From positions 62,001 to 126,000 of the forward strand of contig JAJUJL010000014.1 of NCBI GenBank assembly GCA_029265355.1: a stretch of DNA of 64,000 bases, written 5' to 3'. The position numbers and the translations under genes are program-made. Every line of letters begins with the position of its first letter. Position 1 is the stretch's first letter. The notes below the pieces were generated by a model that made no database searches, was not told where the DNA came from, and worked only from the letters and a program-made list of their open reading frames with translations. This document shows positions 43,448 to 53,288 of this stretch, piece by piece. The stretch is from Chloroflexota bacterium. Its GTDB lineage: Bacteria; Chloroflexota; Anaerolineae; Anaerolineales; UBA4823.

Positions 43448-44821
43448 ATGAACGACCGTACCCGTTTCAACCTGAGTGAAAATGACCTGCCGCGCTTTTG
43501 GTACAACATCAACGCCGACAACCCCTTGCCGCCCACCCCGGTGCTGCACCCGCAGACCATGGAACCGGTCACGCCGGATTTTCTCAACGTGCTCTTCCCC
43601 ATGGAGCTGATCTTGCAGGAAATCTCCACCGAGCGCTACATCCAGATACCGGAGGAGGTGCGCGAGGTTTACAAGCTCTACCGACCGACCCCGCTGATCC
43701 GGGCGCGCCGCCTGGAGAAGCTGCTGGACACGCCAGCGCATATCTACTATAAGCACGAAGGTGTCTCACCCACCGGCTCGCACAAGCCCAATACGGCCAT
43801 TGCCCAGGCTTTTTATAACAAGATCTCTGGCACCAAGGCTTTGACCACCGAGACCGGCGCCGGGCAGTGGGGCTCGTCGCTGGCTTTCGCCGGCAAGCTG
43901 TTCGACCTGGACATCGAAGTCTACATGGTCAAGGTTTCCTACAACCAGAAACCTTACCGCCGCATCATGATGGAAATGTACGGGGCGCAGGTGTTCGCCA
44001 GCCCCACCAACCGCACCCATTACGGTCGCCAGCTCCTGGCGCAGCACCCAGATTCGCCCGGTTCGCTGGGCATCGCCATCTCCGAAGCGGTGGAAGTGGC
44101 TGCCACCTCCGGCGGCGCCAAGAAATACTCGCTGGGCTCGGTGCTCAACCACGTGCTGCTGCACCAATCGGTGATCGGCGAGGAAGCGCTCAAGCAGATG
44201 GATTTGGCGGGCGAATACCCCGATGTGGTGCTGGGCTGCGTGGGCGGCGGCTCCAATTTCTCCGGCATCGCCTTCCCCTTCCTGCGGGAGAACCTGCGCA
44301 GCGGGCGCAAGACTCGCCTGGTGGCAGTCGAACCGCAGGCCACGCCTTCCATGACCAAGGGCGTGTACACCTTCGATTACGGCGACACCGCTCGCATGGC
44401 GCCGATTGTCAAGATGCACACCCTGGGGCACAACTTCGTCCCGCCGCCCATCCACGCTGGCGGCTTGCGCTACCACGGCATGGCGCCCACCCTGTGCGCC
44501 CTGTACGATGCCGGGCTCATCCAGGCGGTGGCGGTGCCACAACTGGCGACCTTCGAAGCCGCCATGCAGTTCGCCAACAGCGAGGGCATCATCCCAGCCC
44601 CGGAGAGCGCCCATGCCATCCGCGCTGCCATCGATGAAGCGCTGGATGCCAAGTTAAAGGGTGAGAAGCGCATCATCCTCTTCAACCTGTCCGGGCATGG
44701 CAACTTCGATATGGGAGCCTACCAAGATTACCTGAGCGGCAAGCTGCAAGATTACGAGTATCCGGCAGCCGCAGTGGCTGAGGCGATGAAAGACCTGCCG
44801 CAGGTGCCGCAGGCGGCGTGA
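43448..44821 (+). CDS. trpB: TrpB-like (TrpB2) tryptophan synthase beta chain
   Basis: This 457-residue PLP enzyme of the TrpB2 type makes tryptophan from indole (or indole released elsewhere) and serine. The PLP lysine is in [14 protein letters not shown], the phosphate-binding loop is [14 protein letters not shown], and the C-terminal region [15 protein letters not shown] is characteristic. It is longer than the 390-410 of classic TrpB, with the extra N-terminal segment usual in TrpB2. AAAGGAGG precedes the ATG. No trpA or other trp gene is adjacent. The T-box leader shows that the cell treats it as a tryptophan gene. Confidence 0.95.
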   Translation: MNDRTRFNLSENDLPRFWYNINADNPLPPTPVLHPQTMEPVTPDFLNVLFPMELILQEISTERYIQIPEEVREVYKLYRPTPLIRARRLEKLLDTPAHIYYKHEGVSPTGSHKPNTAIAQAFYNKISGTKALTTETGAGQWGSSLAFAGKLFDLDIEVYMVKVSYNQKPYRRIMMEMYGAQVFASPTNRTHYGRQLLAQHPDSPGSLGIAISEAVEVAATSGGAKKYSLGSVLNHVLLHQSVIGEEALKQMDLAGEYPDVVLGCVGGGSNFSGIAFPFLRENLRSGRKTRLVAVEPQATPSMTKGVYTFDYGDTARMAPIVKMHTLGHNFVPPPIHAGGLRYHGMAPTLCALYDAGLIQAVAVPQLATFEAAMQFANSEGIIPAPESAHAIRAAIDEALDAKLKGEKRIILFNLSGHGNFDMGAYQDYLSGKLQDYEYPAAAVAEAMKDLPQVPQAA

Positions 44822-44880
44822 CCTCCACCAAATGCTCCCCAAAGGGTGTTTTTATCGGGGCGACGACCCCCTCCCCGAAC

Positions 44881-45014
44881 CCTCCCCCAAAAGCCGTTTT
44901 TGGCTTTTGGGGGAGGGAGAATTAAATTTCCCTCCCCCATTTTGACCTTGTGAAAATGGGGCAAAGCGCAACCCAAATTTCCCTCCCCCATTTTCGTACT
45001 TTGCAAATGGGGGA
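44881..45014. repeat. Cluster of three intergenic hairpins with a repeated 20-base unit
   Basis: Hairpin 1 pairs CCTCCCCCAAAAGCC (44881-44895) with its complement (44902-44916) and may terminate trpB2. The unit AAATTTCCCTCCCCCATTTT occurs at 44924-44943 and 44975-44994. Each copy forms a hairpin with a downstream AAATGGGG segment. A related arm (CCCCCATTTTCG) recurs after ilvE at 63410-63442. No gene lies in this 229-base gap. Confidence 0.75.
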
Positions 45015-45038
45015 GGGCAGGGAGGGGGTGTTTTATGA

Positions 45039-45044
45039 GATAAT
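45039..45044 (+). promoter_or_regulatory. Extended -10 of the asparaginase gene, predicted leaderless
   Basis: TGA-GATAAT is followed by ACCCTC and then the ATG at 45051. The upstream DNA is the G-rich repeat, with no -35 and no ribosome site. Confidence 0.55.
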
Positions 45045-45050
45045 ACCCTC

Positions 45051-46082
45051 ATGGATAAACCTCGCGTCTGCATCCTGTACACTGGCGGCACCATCGGCAT
45101 GCGCGAGACGCCAGACGGCTACGCCCCCGCCCCCGGCTACCTGAGCGCCCAAATGCAGGCGCTGCCCGAATTTCAGCACCCTGCCCTGCCCGATTATGAC
45201 ATCCAGGAATTCGAGCCCCTGCTCGACTCGGCCAATATGACCCCCCAGGATTGGCTGAAGATCGCGCGCGCCGTGCAGGCTGTCTATACGCGCTACGATG
45301 GCTTTGTGGTGCTGCACGGCACCGACACCATGGCGTACACCGCCTCGGCGTTGGCTTTCCTGTTGGAAGGGCTGGGTAAACCGGTGATCTTGACCGGCTC
45401 GCAGATTCCCGTCGGCAGGGTGCGCTCCGATGCGGTAGACAACCTGGTGACAGCCCTGCTGATCGCCTCAAGCTACCCGATCCCCGAGGTGTGCCTGTAT
45501 TTCGGGGGCAAATTGATGCGCGGCTGCCGCGCCACGAAGGTGAACGCCAGCGATATGGAGGCTTTCGCTTCGCCGAACTACCCTCTGCTGGGCGAAGCGG
45601 GCATCCGCATTCGTTTGCATTGGGCCGCGGTGCGACCTCGCCCCCCGCTGGAGACGCCGCTGCTGGTGCGGGAGATCAGCCACTGTTCGGTGGGCGCGCT
45701 GCGGCTGACGCCCGGTTTGAGCGCCCGGGCGGTCGACGCCTACCTGAGTGCCGGCTTCCAGGGCGTCGTGCTGGAGACCTACGGCGGCGGCACCGGCCCG
45801 GATCGCGACACTGCGCTGATCCAGGCGCTCCACGATGCCGCCCAGGCGGGGCTGGTGCTGGTGGCCGTGACGCAGTGCCTGGTGGGAGGGGTGGATTTGA
45901 GCGGCTACGCCTCATCATCTGCCCTGGCGCGCGCCGGAGTGGTGTCCGGGCACGATATGACCACCGAAGCCGCTCTGGCCAAGCTGTACTACCTGCTGGG
46001 TCGCGGCGAAAGCGTCGAAGAGGCGCGCCGGCTGGCTTCGCACAACTTGCGCGGCGAGCTGACGCCAATGACGATCGAATAA
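45051..46082 (+). CDS. ansA: L-asparaginase (type I)
   Basis: This 343-residue asparaginase hydrolyses asparagine to aspartate and ammonia. Catalytic threonines are in YTGGTIGM (first active-site motif) and HGTDTMAYTA (second motif). LTGSQIPVGRVRSDAVDNL and GTGPDRDTALIQAL are also family-typical. There is no signal peptide, so it is the cytoplasmic form. The start codon lies immediately after a -10-like element. It is followed 25 bases later by a prolyl oligopeptidase with its own ribosome site, so the pair probably acts in peptide and amino acid catabolism. Confidence 0.94.
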   Translation: MDKPRVCILYTGGTIGMRETPDGYAPAPGYLSAQMQALPEFQHPALPDYDIQEFEPLLDSANMTPQDWLKIARAVQAVYTRYDGFVVLHGTDTMAYTASALAFLLEGLGKPVILTGSQIPVGRVRSDAVDNLVTALLIASSYPIPEVCLYFGGKLMRGCRATKVNASDMEAFASPNYPLLGEAGIRIRLHWAAVRPRPPLETPLLVREISHCSVGALRLTPGLSARAVDAYLSAGFQGVVLETYGGGTGPDRDTALIQALHDAAQAGLVLVAVTQCLVGGVDLSGYASSSALARAGVVSGHDMTTEAALAKLYYLLGRGESVEEARRLASHNLRGELTPMTIE

Positions 46083-46107
46083 CTTGCTCCAAGGAGATGA
46101 GCACAAA

Positions 46108-48171
46108 ATGGCATTCCAGTATCCCAAGACCCGCAAAGTTGACCAGGTGGATGACTACCACGGTACGCTCGTGGCGGACCCCTACCGTTGGCTGGAAGAT
46201 ACCGATTCCCCCGAAACACAGGCCTGGGTGCAAGCGCAGAACGCGGTCACCTTCAGCTATCTGGAGTCGCTGCCGCAGCGCAACCGCATTCGCCAGCGCC
46301 TGACCGAGCTGTGGGACTTTCCCAAGGCGCTGGCGCCCGAGCTGCACGGTGGGCGCTACTTCCAACTGCGCAACAGCGGCTTGCAGAACCAGGATGTGCT
46401 GTACGTGATGGACTCGCTGGAGGGCGAAGCGCGCCTGCTGCTCGATCCCAACACGCTCTCCACCGATGGCACAGTTGCGCTCACCGGCTGGTCAGTCAGC
46501 AAAGATGGTCGTTGGTTGGCCTACGCCACCAGCGCGGCCGGCTCGGATTGGCTGCGATGGCAGGTGCGCAGCGTGGACCGCGGCCAGGACCTGGAGGATG
46601 TGATCGAGTGGAGCAAGTTTTCGGGTGCAGCCTGGCTGCCGAATGGCTCCGGGTTCTTCTACGCCCGCTACGATGCCCCGCAGGAGGGGGAGGAGTTCGC
46701 CCAGGCCAATTACTTCCAGAAGCTGTACTTTCACCGCCTGGGCGACCCGCAGTCTGCCGATCGACTGGTCTACGAGCGTCCCGACCAGAAGGAATGGGGC
46801 TTCGACGCCAGTGTCTCTGAAGACGGGAATTACCTGGTGATCCACGTCTGGCAGGGCACCGACCGGCGCAACCGCCTGTTCTACCAGGATTTGCAAGCCG
46901 GCGGGCCGGTGGTGGAGCTGATTTCCGAGATGGAAGCCGCTTACCACTTCGTGGGCAACGACGGGCCACTCTTCTACCTGCGCACCGACCTGGACGCGCC
47001 GCGCGCCCGCCTCATCGCCATCGATACCCGCCAGCCTGGCCGCGAAAACTGGCGCCAGGTGATCCCGGAGGGCGAGGACACTCTCGAGATAGTTAAACTG
47101 GTGGGGGAGCGCTTTGCAGCGCTTTATCTGCACAACGCTCACCACGTCATCCGGCTCTACAACCTGGATGGCTCGCCGGACGGCGAGGTCAATCTCCCCA
47201 CGCTGGGCTCGGTCAACACGGCCTACGGCCCCAGTCTGAGCGGCGAGCGCGCCCACCGGCAGCTTTTCTACGTGTTCAGCTCTTTCGTGTATCCGATGAC
47301 GGTCTTCGAATACGACTTCGACCGCCGTTCCAGCCGGGCGATCTTTACCCCTCCCATCCGCTTCGATTTTTCCCCCTACGAAACCCGCCAGGTGTTCGCT
47401 GCCAGTAAGGACGGCACCCAGGTACCCATGTTCCTGGTGCACCGCAAAGATATCAAGCTGGATAGCGACAACCCAACCCTGCTGTACGGCTACGGCGGCT
47501 TCAACATCGCCCTCACCCCGGCGTTTGCCGTCAGCCGGCTGGCGTGGCTGGAGATGGGCGGCCTGCTGGCGGTCGCCAACCTGCGCGGCGGCAGCGAATT
47601 CGGCGAGGCCTGGCACGAAGCCGGTACGATCCACAAGAAGCAAAACGTGTTCGACGATTTCATCGCCTGCGCCGAGCACCTGATTGCCGCTGGAATCACC
47701 CGTCCGGCGCGTTTAGCCATCCAGGGCGGCTCCAACGGTGGTCTTCTGGTGGGCGCCTGCATGACGCAGCGACCGGAGCTGTTCGGCGCAGCCCAACCTG
47801 CCGTGGGTGTGATGGACATGCTGCGCTTCCACAAGTTCACCATCGGCTGGGCCTGGGTGAGCGATTACGGCAGCTCGGACGACCCCGAGCAGTTCAAGAC
47901 GCTGTTCAAGTACTCGCCGCTGCACAACCTGCGCCCGGGCGTGCACTATCCGGCGACGCTGGTCACCACTGCCGATCACGACGATCGCGTCGTGCCGGGG
48001 CATTCGTTCAAGTTTGCCGCTGCGCTGCAGGAGGCCCACACCGGCGAGAATCCGGTGTTGATCCGCATCCAGGTGCGCGCCGGGCACGGTTTTGGCAAAC
48101 CCACGGCCATCTTGATCGCCGAGCAATCTGATATCTGGGCGTTTCTGGCGGCGAATCTGGGGATGGGATAG
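46108..48171 (+). CDS. Prolyl oligopeptidase family serine peptidase (S9A)
   Basis: This 687-residue enzyme cleaves short peptides after proline. The N-terminal beta-propeller covers about residues 70-410. The alpha/beta hydrolase domain contains the nucleophile in QGGSNGGLL (about 540), the aspartate in TADHDDRV (about 625) and the histidine in RAGHGFG (about 659). The start KTRKVDQVDDYHG..VADPYRWLED is the family hallmark. The ATG at 46108 follows AAGGAGATGAGCACAAA; an in-frame start 24 bases upstream lies before that site. No signal peptide is present, so it is cytoplasmic. Confidence 0.95.
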   Translation: MAFQYPKTRKVDQVDDYHGTLVADPYRWLEDTDSPETQAWVQAQNAVTFSYLESLPQRNRIRQRLTELWDFPKALAPELHGGRYFQLRNSGLQNQDVLYVMDSLEGEARLLLDPNTLSTDGTVALTGWSVSKDGRWLAYATSAAGSDWLRWQVRSVDRGQDLEDVIEWSKFSGAAWLPNGSGFFYARYDAPQEGEEFAQANYFQKLYFHRLGDPQSADRLVYERPDQKEWGFDASVSEDGNYLVIHVWQGTDRRNRLFYQDLQAGGPVVELISEMEAAYHFVGNDGPLFYLRTDLDAPRARLIAIDTRQPGRENWRQVIPEGEDTLEIVKLVGERFAALYLHNAHHVIRLYNLDGSPDGEVNLPTLGSVNTAYGPSLSGERAHRQLFYVFSSFVYPMTVFEYDFDRRSSRAIFTPPIRFDFSPYETRQVFAASKDGTQVPMFLVHRKDIKLDSDNPTLLYGYGGFNIALTPAFAVSRLAWLEMGGLLAVANLRGGSEFGEAWHEAGTIHKKQNVFDDFIACAEHLIAAGITRPARLAIQGGSNGGLLVGACMTQRPELFGAAQPAVGVMDMLRFHKFTIGWAWVSDYGSSDDPEQFKTLFKYSPLHNLRPGVHYPATLVTTADHDDRVVPGHSFKFAAALQEAHTGENPVLIRIQVRAGHGFGKPTAILIAEQSDIWAFLAANLGMG

Positions 48172-48219
48172 AATATTTTTTACCAATCGTGATCCGATGA
48201 GACGTTTGCGAGGCCAGCC

Positions 48220-49152
48220 ATGAAAAAAAATATTATCCAACTGCTCAGTTGGTCATTATTTTTGGTCATTGCGATTGCTATTGTCAGCATCGCCCTTGCG
48301 ACTCGCCCTCGAGGGGATCCGCAAACCAGCAACGTATCGACGCTGGAGCAAAGATTGGTAGATTTGGGTCTCCCGGTTAAGAGCTTTACTGTCATTAAAT
48401 CATCTCCACTCGAAGTTGAATTAATCCTGGAAAGCGCCGGTAGAGGTGATGACCAGTCGGTGCGGGCGGATATGTGGAACCGATTTATTGCCGGACGGGA
48501 ACTGGATCTGGCTTACCTCAATTACGATCTCCGCATTGCGAGCTACTACCTAAATCAGGTGACGCCCAAAGGTGACGTGGTTACCAGCCAGACGAGATAT
48601 TTAAATCCTGATGATCCATTTCAGAAACTGACCCCGGCGCCTCCCTCTGCATTGGATGATCTTCAGACGAAAGAGATCGTCAAGAACGATCTCGATTTGA
48701 AGGGATTGGCACTGCTGGAGGTCGATGTGCTGGATTTCGCCGCAGAACGCGAGAACAGCCAACTGCTCACCCTGCATCTTTCTACCGGTACAAGCGGCGA
48801 CGAAGTGGATGAAGAACAAATCACCCTTTTTATCTGGAGCGTCCGCTCCCAGATCGAAGCGATCAACGCCCAATATGGAACGAGAATCACCCTGGCGCGC
48901 GTGTTGATCACTGACTCCAGCGGGAATCCGTTGGTAGAATACCTGGAAGATACTGTGACAGGGAGACAATTTTCATGGAAGGCGGACAGCCTCGAAGGCG
49001 CCTGGTACCCTCAGCCGGCCCCGATCATCACCGGCATCGTAGAAGAGACGCCCCAGCCGATCGAATCCCCCACACCTGTTCCCCTGGCAGCCACCTCAAC
49101 ATCCGATCGGGGCGCCTACCCGCCTCCGCAAACCCCCAGCCCCTATCCGTAG
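48220..49152 (+). CDS. Membrane-anchored hypothetical protein with proline-rich tail
   Basis: This 310-residue protein has one N-terminal membrane helix (about residues 8-27), an extracytoplasmic alpha/beta domain (about 40-265) and a Pro/Thr/Ser-rich C-terminal tail. No family is recognised. Codon use is visibly less GC-rich than in its neighbours, which may mean recent acquisition or low expression. There is no obvious ribosome site beyond GAGGCC, and it lies 48 bases after the peptidase. It is convergent with the giant sensor kinase, 32 bases apart. Confidence 0.7.
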   Translation: MKKNIIQLLSWSLFLVIAIAIVSIALATRPRGDPQTSNVSTLEQRLVDLGLPVKSFTVIKSSPLEVELILESAGRGDDQSVRADMWNRFIAGRELDLAYLNYDLRIASYYLNQVTPKGDVVTSQTRYLNPDDPFQKLTPAPPSALDDLQTKEIVKNDLDLKGLALLEVDVLDFAAERENSQLLTLHLSTGTSGDEVDEEQITLFIWSVRSQIEAINAQYGTRITLARVLITDSSGNPLVEYLEDTVTGRQFSWKADSLEGAWYPQPAPIITGIVEETPQPIESPTPVPLAATSTSDRGAYPPPQTPSPYP

Positions 49153-49184
49153 CCGACCTGGCACGGTCGGATCCGCCCGCGCCC

Positions 49185-52100
49185 CTACGCGGCGGCTACC
49201 GGTATCGTGAAGTGGAAGGTGGTGCCCTTCCCTAGCTCGCTCTCGAACCAGATCTTGCCGCCCTGCATCTCCACCAGGTGGCGGGTGATGTTCAGCCCCA
49301 GCCCGGTGCCGGGAGATTCGCGGATGTTCTGGTCATCAGACCGGAAGAACTTTTGGAAGATCTTCTTCTGATCCTCGGCTGAAATGCCGTAGCCGGTATC
49401 TGCCACCGCAACGTGCACTACCTGTGGGGCGCCTTTTTCGTCCCACAAATTGCGTTCGCTGCGCGCCGTGACCGTGATGCGCGCCTGCGCTGGCGAGTAT
49501 TTGTTGGCGTTGCTGACCAGGTTGTTGAGAATCTGGATTACACGGTTGGCATCCGCCCACACGGGCGGCAGGTTTTCGGGCACATCCAGCACCAGGGTTT
49601 GCGACTTGGCTTCGATCTGCGCCTGGGTGGTGCGCGCCGCCTCCTGCACTGCTTCGGCGATCGAGATGGCGCTGTATTCCAGGCGCAGGCGGTTGGACTC
49701 GATGCGCGAGACATCCGCCAGGTCGGAGACCAGGGTGGCCATGCGGCTGACGTTGGCGCGGATGGTGCCCAGGAAACTGGCCTGCGCTTCGTTGACCGCG
49801 CCCACCGCGCCCTGCGCCAGCAGGTCGGTGTAGCCGCGGATGGCGGTCATGGGGGTCTTCAGCTCGTGCGAAACCAGCGAAACGAACTCGGTCTTGGCGC
49901 TGTTGGCAGCCTGCAGGTCGGCGTAGAGCTGGGCGTTGGAGATGGCGATGGCGGCGTGGTCGCTCAACCTGTCCAGGAAAGTGATCGTCTCAGGCGGGAA
50001 GGCATCCGGGCGGGAGGAAGCCAGCAGCAGCAAAGCGACGGCTTGCTGCTGGCGCGATACCGGCACCACCAGCAGCTTCTGGCTGCCTGCGAGCAGGCCG
50101 ACCTGTTCTGCGAAAGGCGCCTGGTCCGGTGTGAGCAGCGCCGGGTTGCCATCCGCGATGGCATTCAGGACGGGTAGAGCGCTCACCTCCAGAGATGGGT
50201 ACAGACGCCCGCCAGTTTCCGAGCCAGCCTCCGCCTGGTTATCCAGCGACGGCAGGCCCTGGCTGGCCATGATGTGCAGGCGCAGCCCGGCATCGCCTTT
50301 TTCGAGCAATCCCAGCAACCCGGTTTCGGCCCGCGACTGGCGCAGCGACCATTGCAGGGTGATATCCATGCTGCGTTCCAGGTCCAGGCTGGCATTCAGC
50401 TCGCGGTCGATGCGTTGCATGACCGACATTTCCTCGACGCGGGCTGCCAGGGCCTGGTCGGTCTGGGTGTAGAGGCGCGCGTTCTCGATGGCGACCGAGG
50501 CTTGCCCGGTGAAAGCGGTCAAGAGTTCCTGGTCTTCCAGGCTGAAAGGCAGCCCATTGCGCTTGTTGATCACTTCCAGCACGCCAATTACCTGGTCTTT
50601 CACTTTCAAGGGAACCGCCAGCAGATCGCGAGTGATAAAACCGGTTTTGCGGTCAGGCTCTGCATACCAGGCGGCGGAGCTGGCCGCCTGGTTGGTGATG
50701 ACCGGCTGGCCGGTGGCGACGACTTTGCCAACCACACCCGTGCCCTGTGGAAGGCGCTGCCCGGCCAGGTCTGCGGCAACTGGACCAACGGTCACCTCGA
50801 AAACCAGCTCGGCGGTCTGCTCGTCCACCATGAACAAGCTGCCGGCTTCGCAGTCCAGCATTTCCACCGCGCTGTGCATGATCTTCTGCAGCAGCGGTTT
50901 CAATTCCAGGGTGGAGGTCAGGGTGCGCCCGATTTCATTGAGCGTTGCCAGGTGGCGAGCGCGGCGTTCGGTCTCATGCAGCAGGCGGGCTTTGACGATC
51001 GCGCCAGCGGTCTGGTCAGCAATGGCCTGCAGCAGATCGAGCTGGGATTGGGTCAGCGCCTGGGTGGGTTCGCGCAGTCCCAGGCTGAGGGCGCCGATGG
51101 TTTCTGCGCCGGCGTTGAGCGGCACCCCCGCCCAGGCAAAGATTCCCGATGCGTCTGGCAGCACGTTGTGCAGGCGGCATTCCTGTTCGTAGTCTTCACA
51201 GAGCAGCGCCCGGCGGCTGGCAATCACCACCGCCTCCAACCCCTGACCTGGCGGCAGGGGCGTATTCTCCCGCGAAGAAAGGCGCTCGTCGTTTTCCAGG
51301 AAGAAAGCATGGTACAGGGCTTGCCCATGCTCATCTTTCAATGTGACGCGAAAGTCACGCGTCGGGCACAGCACATACGCCTGGGCATAGATCAGCTCCA
51401 GCATGTCATCGAAAGCCAGGGTGATGTTCACGCCCTGGGCAACGCGCGAGAGCACATCCATCTCGCGCACGCGGCGCTCGAGATTGGCGATCACCTGGGC
51501 GCGCTCGACGGCCAGGGCGGCCTGGTCGCTCAAGGCCTCCAGGAATTCCAGGTCGCGGTTGGTGTAGGGCTCGCCCGATAAACGCGGTCCAAGCGCCATC
51601 CACCCCACCAGGCGCTGCTGACCAGGCAAAGGAGCAAATAAGATCGCCCCCAACAGCACCAGGCGGATGCGCTCCGCTTGCATGGCCACGGGAATGGTGT
51701 CTGTACCGCCCAGGAAGATCGGCGAACGGCGTTGGGAAAGGGTCTGCACGATGGCGCTGTTGGAGGAAAAACGCAGGTCGCTGGTCAGCTTGCCGCGGAT
51801 GTCGGCAGTGGCAATGAACTGCTCGCTCTGTGGGTCGAGAATGAACAGGTGGAAGGAGGCGGGCTCCAGCGTGGCCTGCACGGCTTCGAAGAGCCGGTGG
51901 GAAATGCGGGGAATTTCCAGGGTTTCGGTCAGCTCGTGGCTGAAGGACTGCAACTGTTCCTGGTAGGCCGAGCGCCCGCGGAAGAAGGAGCGGTCGACCT
52001 GTTTTTGCAGCCAATCGCGCAGGGGGTTGAAAACCAGCGCCAGGAGAAAGACCATCAGGCCGATCCATATCGGTTGGTTGGCAGGCAGCACGCTGCCCGC

Positions 52101-53267
52101 AGCGATGCCCAATCCGCTGATTAGCAGTGCGTAACCGGTGACCGCTAAAACGGTCATCAATAAGTAGACCGTAGCCCGGCTGAGGATGGTATCGGTGCTG
52201 AGCAACCGGTAGCGCAGGATGGCATAGGCGGTCACCAATGGGAAGATCGCCACAAAGACCAGCAGGTAAGGGGTGAAGCCCAGGTTCGGGAGCAGGAGCC
52301 TGGCCAGCCCCCAGGCGGCCAGCGGCAGGAAGGAAGCCCCAAAACCCCACAGCAGAAGGCGAGATTGCTCGCGCGCCACCGGCGATTGCGCCCGGTAGCG
52401 GCGCAGCAGCAGGGCGGCCAAGAAAAACAGCGCTGCCAAACCGGTAAAGGCGTATTCCAGCCGCCACATGAGCAGATAAGCCATTGGGCGGTCAAAATCA
52501 TAAATGGTGGGCATGGCGGCCGCGCCAATCGCGACTGCCAGCACATAGCCGCTCCATGACAAGAAGGGATAGCGCATCACCAGCGGCGATTCTTCGGGGA
52601 ACAGCAGGGCAAGATTGATCAGGCTGCCGCCGACCAGGGCGATCGAGAAGGTCCATACCGGTGTGAGCACATGGGTGGTGTAGCTGTCGAACAAACCGGC
52701 GACGCCGAGAGCCACGGCTGCGGCGAACAGCGCAAACGCCCTGCCGGTGGGGTCCCAGCGCCGCAGGGCAAAGACCCACAGGCTGCTGCCCAGGTAGATC
52801 CAGCCGATCAGATAGGGCAGAATGAAGTAGGTCGCCTGGTCTACCAGCGACAACCGTTGCAGCGTCACGCTCAACGCCTGGCGGCTGCCATCCGCGGCCT
52901 GGGTGACGATCTCGATGCGCTCTCCAACCTGGTAGGCGCTCAGCACCTGTGACAGGCTATCAGTGGGCGACAGCTCTTTCCCGTCCACGGCGACGATCTG
53001 CTCGCCAACCGGCAGCCGCTCGCCCGCCTGGCCGGCTGCGCGCTCGCCGGCCAGCGCCAGGGTTGAACCGTTGATGATGCGGGTGTGCTCGACAAAAGCG
53101 CCCAGGAAAGGCTGTTGCACCCAGCGGATGCCGAGTATGGGGATCATCAAGAATGCCAGGATGACCACCAACTGGTATGCCAGCACACCTGCCGGAGCAA
53201 AGCGATCCTGCAGGGCATACCAGATCGTTAGCGGCTGAAATTTCTGTGGTGCAAATGTGCGTGCCAT
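49185..53267 (-). CDS. Giant hybrid-input sensor histidine kinase (PDZ-like, 7TM-type, four GAF)
   Basis: This 1360-residue kinase begins with a membrane helix, then a PDZ-like domain (about 80-150, GERLPVGEQIVAVDGKEL) and a multi-helix membrane domain (about 155-400). Four GAF-type regions follow (about 440-590, 600-775, 780-955, 965-1110). HisKA has the phospho-accepting histidine in VSLVSHELKTPMTAIRGY, and HATPase has NLVSNANKYSPAQ, VADTGYGIS and GTGLGLNITRHLVEM. There is no receiver domain, and no response regulator gene is adjacent. It is the last gene of an apparent operon with a heterodimeric ABC exporter and a kinase-like protein, 21 bases after the latter. The signal is unknown. Confidence 0.92.
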   Translation of the reverse strand: MARTFAPQKFQPLTIWYALQDRFAPAGVLAYQLVVILAFLMIPILGIRWVQQPFLGAFVEHTRIINGSTLALAGERAAGQAGERLPVGEQIVAVDGKELSPTDSLSQVLSAYQVGERIEIVTQAADGSRQALSVTLQRLSLVDQATYFILPYLIGWIYLGSSLWVFALRRWDPTGRAFALFAAAVALGVAGLFDSYTTHVLTPVWTFSIALVGGSLINLALLFPEESPLVMRYPFLSWSGYVLAVAIGAAAMPTIYDFDRPMAYLLMWRLEYAFTGLAALFFLAALLLRRYRAQSPVAREQSRLLLWGFGASFLPLAAWGLARLLLPNLGFTPYLLVFVAIFPLVTAYAILRYRLLSTDTILSRATVYLLMTVLAVTGYALLISGLGIAAGSVLPANQPIWIGLMVFLLALVFNPLRDWLQKQVDRSFFRGRSAYQEQLQSFSHELTETLEIPRISHRLFEAVQATLEPASFHLFILDPQSEQFIATADIRGKLTSDLRFSSNSAIVQTLSQRRSPIFLGGTDTIPVAMQAERIRLVLLGAILFAPLPGQQRLVGWMALGPRLSGEPYTNRDLEFLEALSDQAALAVERAQVIANLERRVREMDVLSRVAQGVNITLAFDDMLELIYAQAYVLCPTRDFRVTLKDEHGQALYHAFFLENDERLSSRENTPLPPGQGLEAVVIASRRALLCEDYEQECRLHNVLPDASGIFAWAGVPLNAGAETIGALSLGLREPTQALTQSQLDLLQAIADQTAGAIVKARLLHETERRARHLATLNEIGRTLTSTLELKPLLQKIMHSAVEMLDCEAGSLFMVDEQTAELVFEVTVGPVAADLAGQRLPQGTGVVGKVVATGQPVITNQAASSAAWYAEPDRKTGFITRDLLAVPLKVKDQVIGVLEVINKRNGLPFSLEDQELLTAFTGQASVAIENARLYTQTDQALAARVEEMSVMQRIDRELNASLDLERSMDITLQWSLRQSRAETGLLGLLEKGDAGLRLHIMASQGLPSLDNQAEAGSETGGRLYPSLEVSALPVLNAIADGNPALLTPDQAPFAEQVGLLAGSQKLLVVPVSRQQQAVALLLLASSRPDAFPPETITFLDRLSDHAAIAISNAQLYADLQAANSAKTEFVSLVSHELKTPMTAIRGYTDLLAQGAVGAVNEAQASFLGTIRANVSRMATLVSDLADVSRIESNRLRLEYSAISIAEAVQEAARTTQAQIEAKSQTLVLDVPENLPPVWADANRVIQILNNLVSNANKYSPAQARITVTARSERNLWDEKGAPQVVHVAVADTGYGISAEDQKKIFQKFFRSDDQNIRESPGTGLGLNITRHLVEMQGGKIWFESELGKGTTFHFTIPVAAA

Positions 53268-53288
53268 GGCTATTTACAAAGGCGGGTG

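Noticed and set aside
50274-51581. A + strand frame inside the giant sensor kinase
   Set aside because: It is a shadow of the GAF region. Its composition and lack of any start signal speak against coding.
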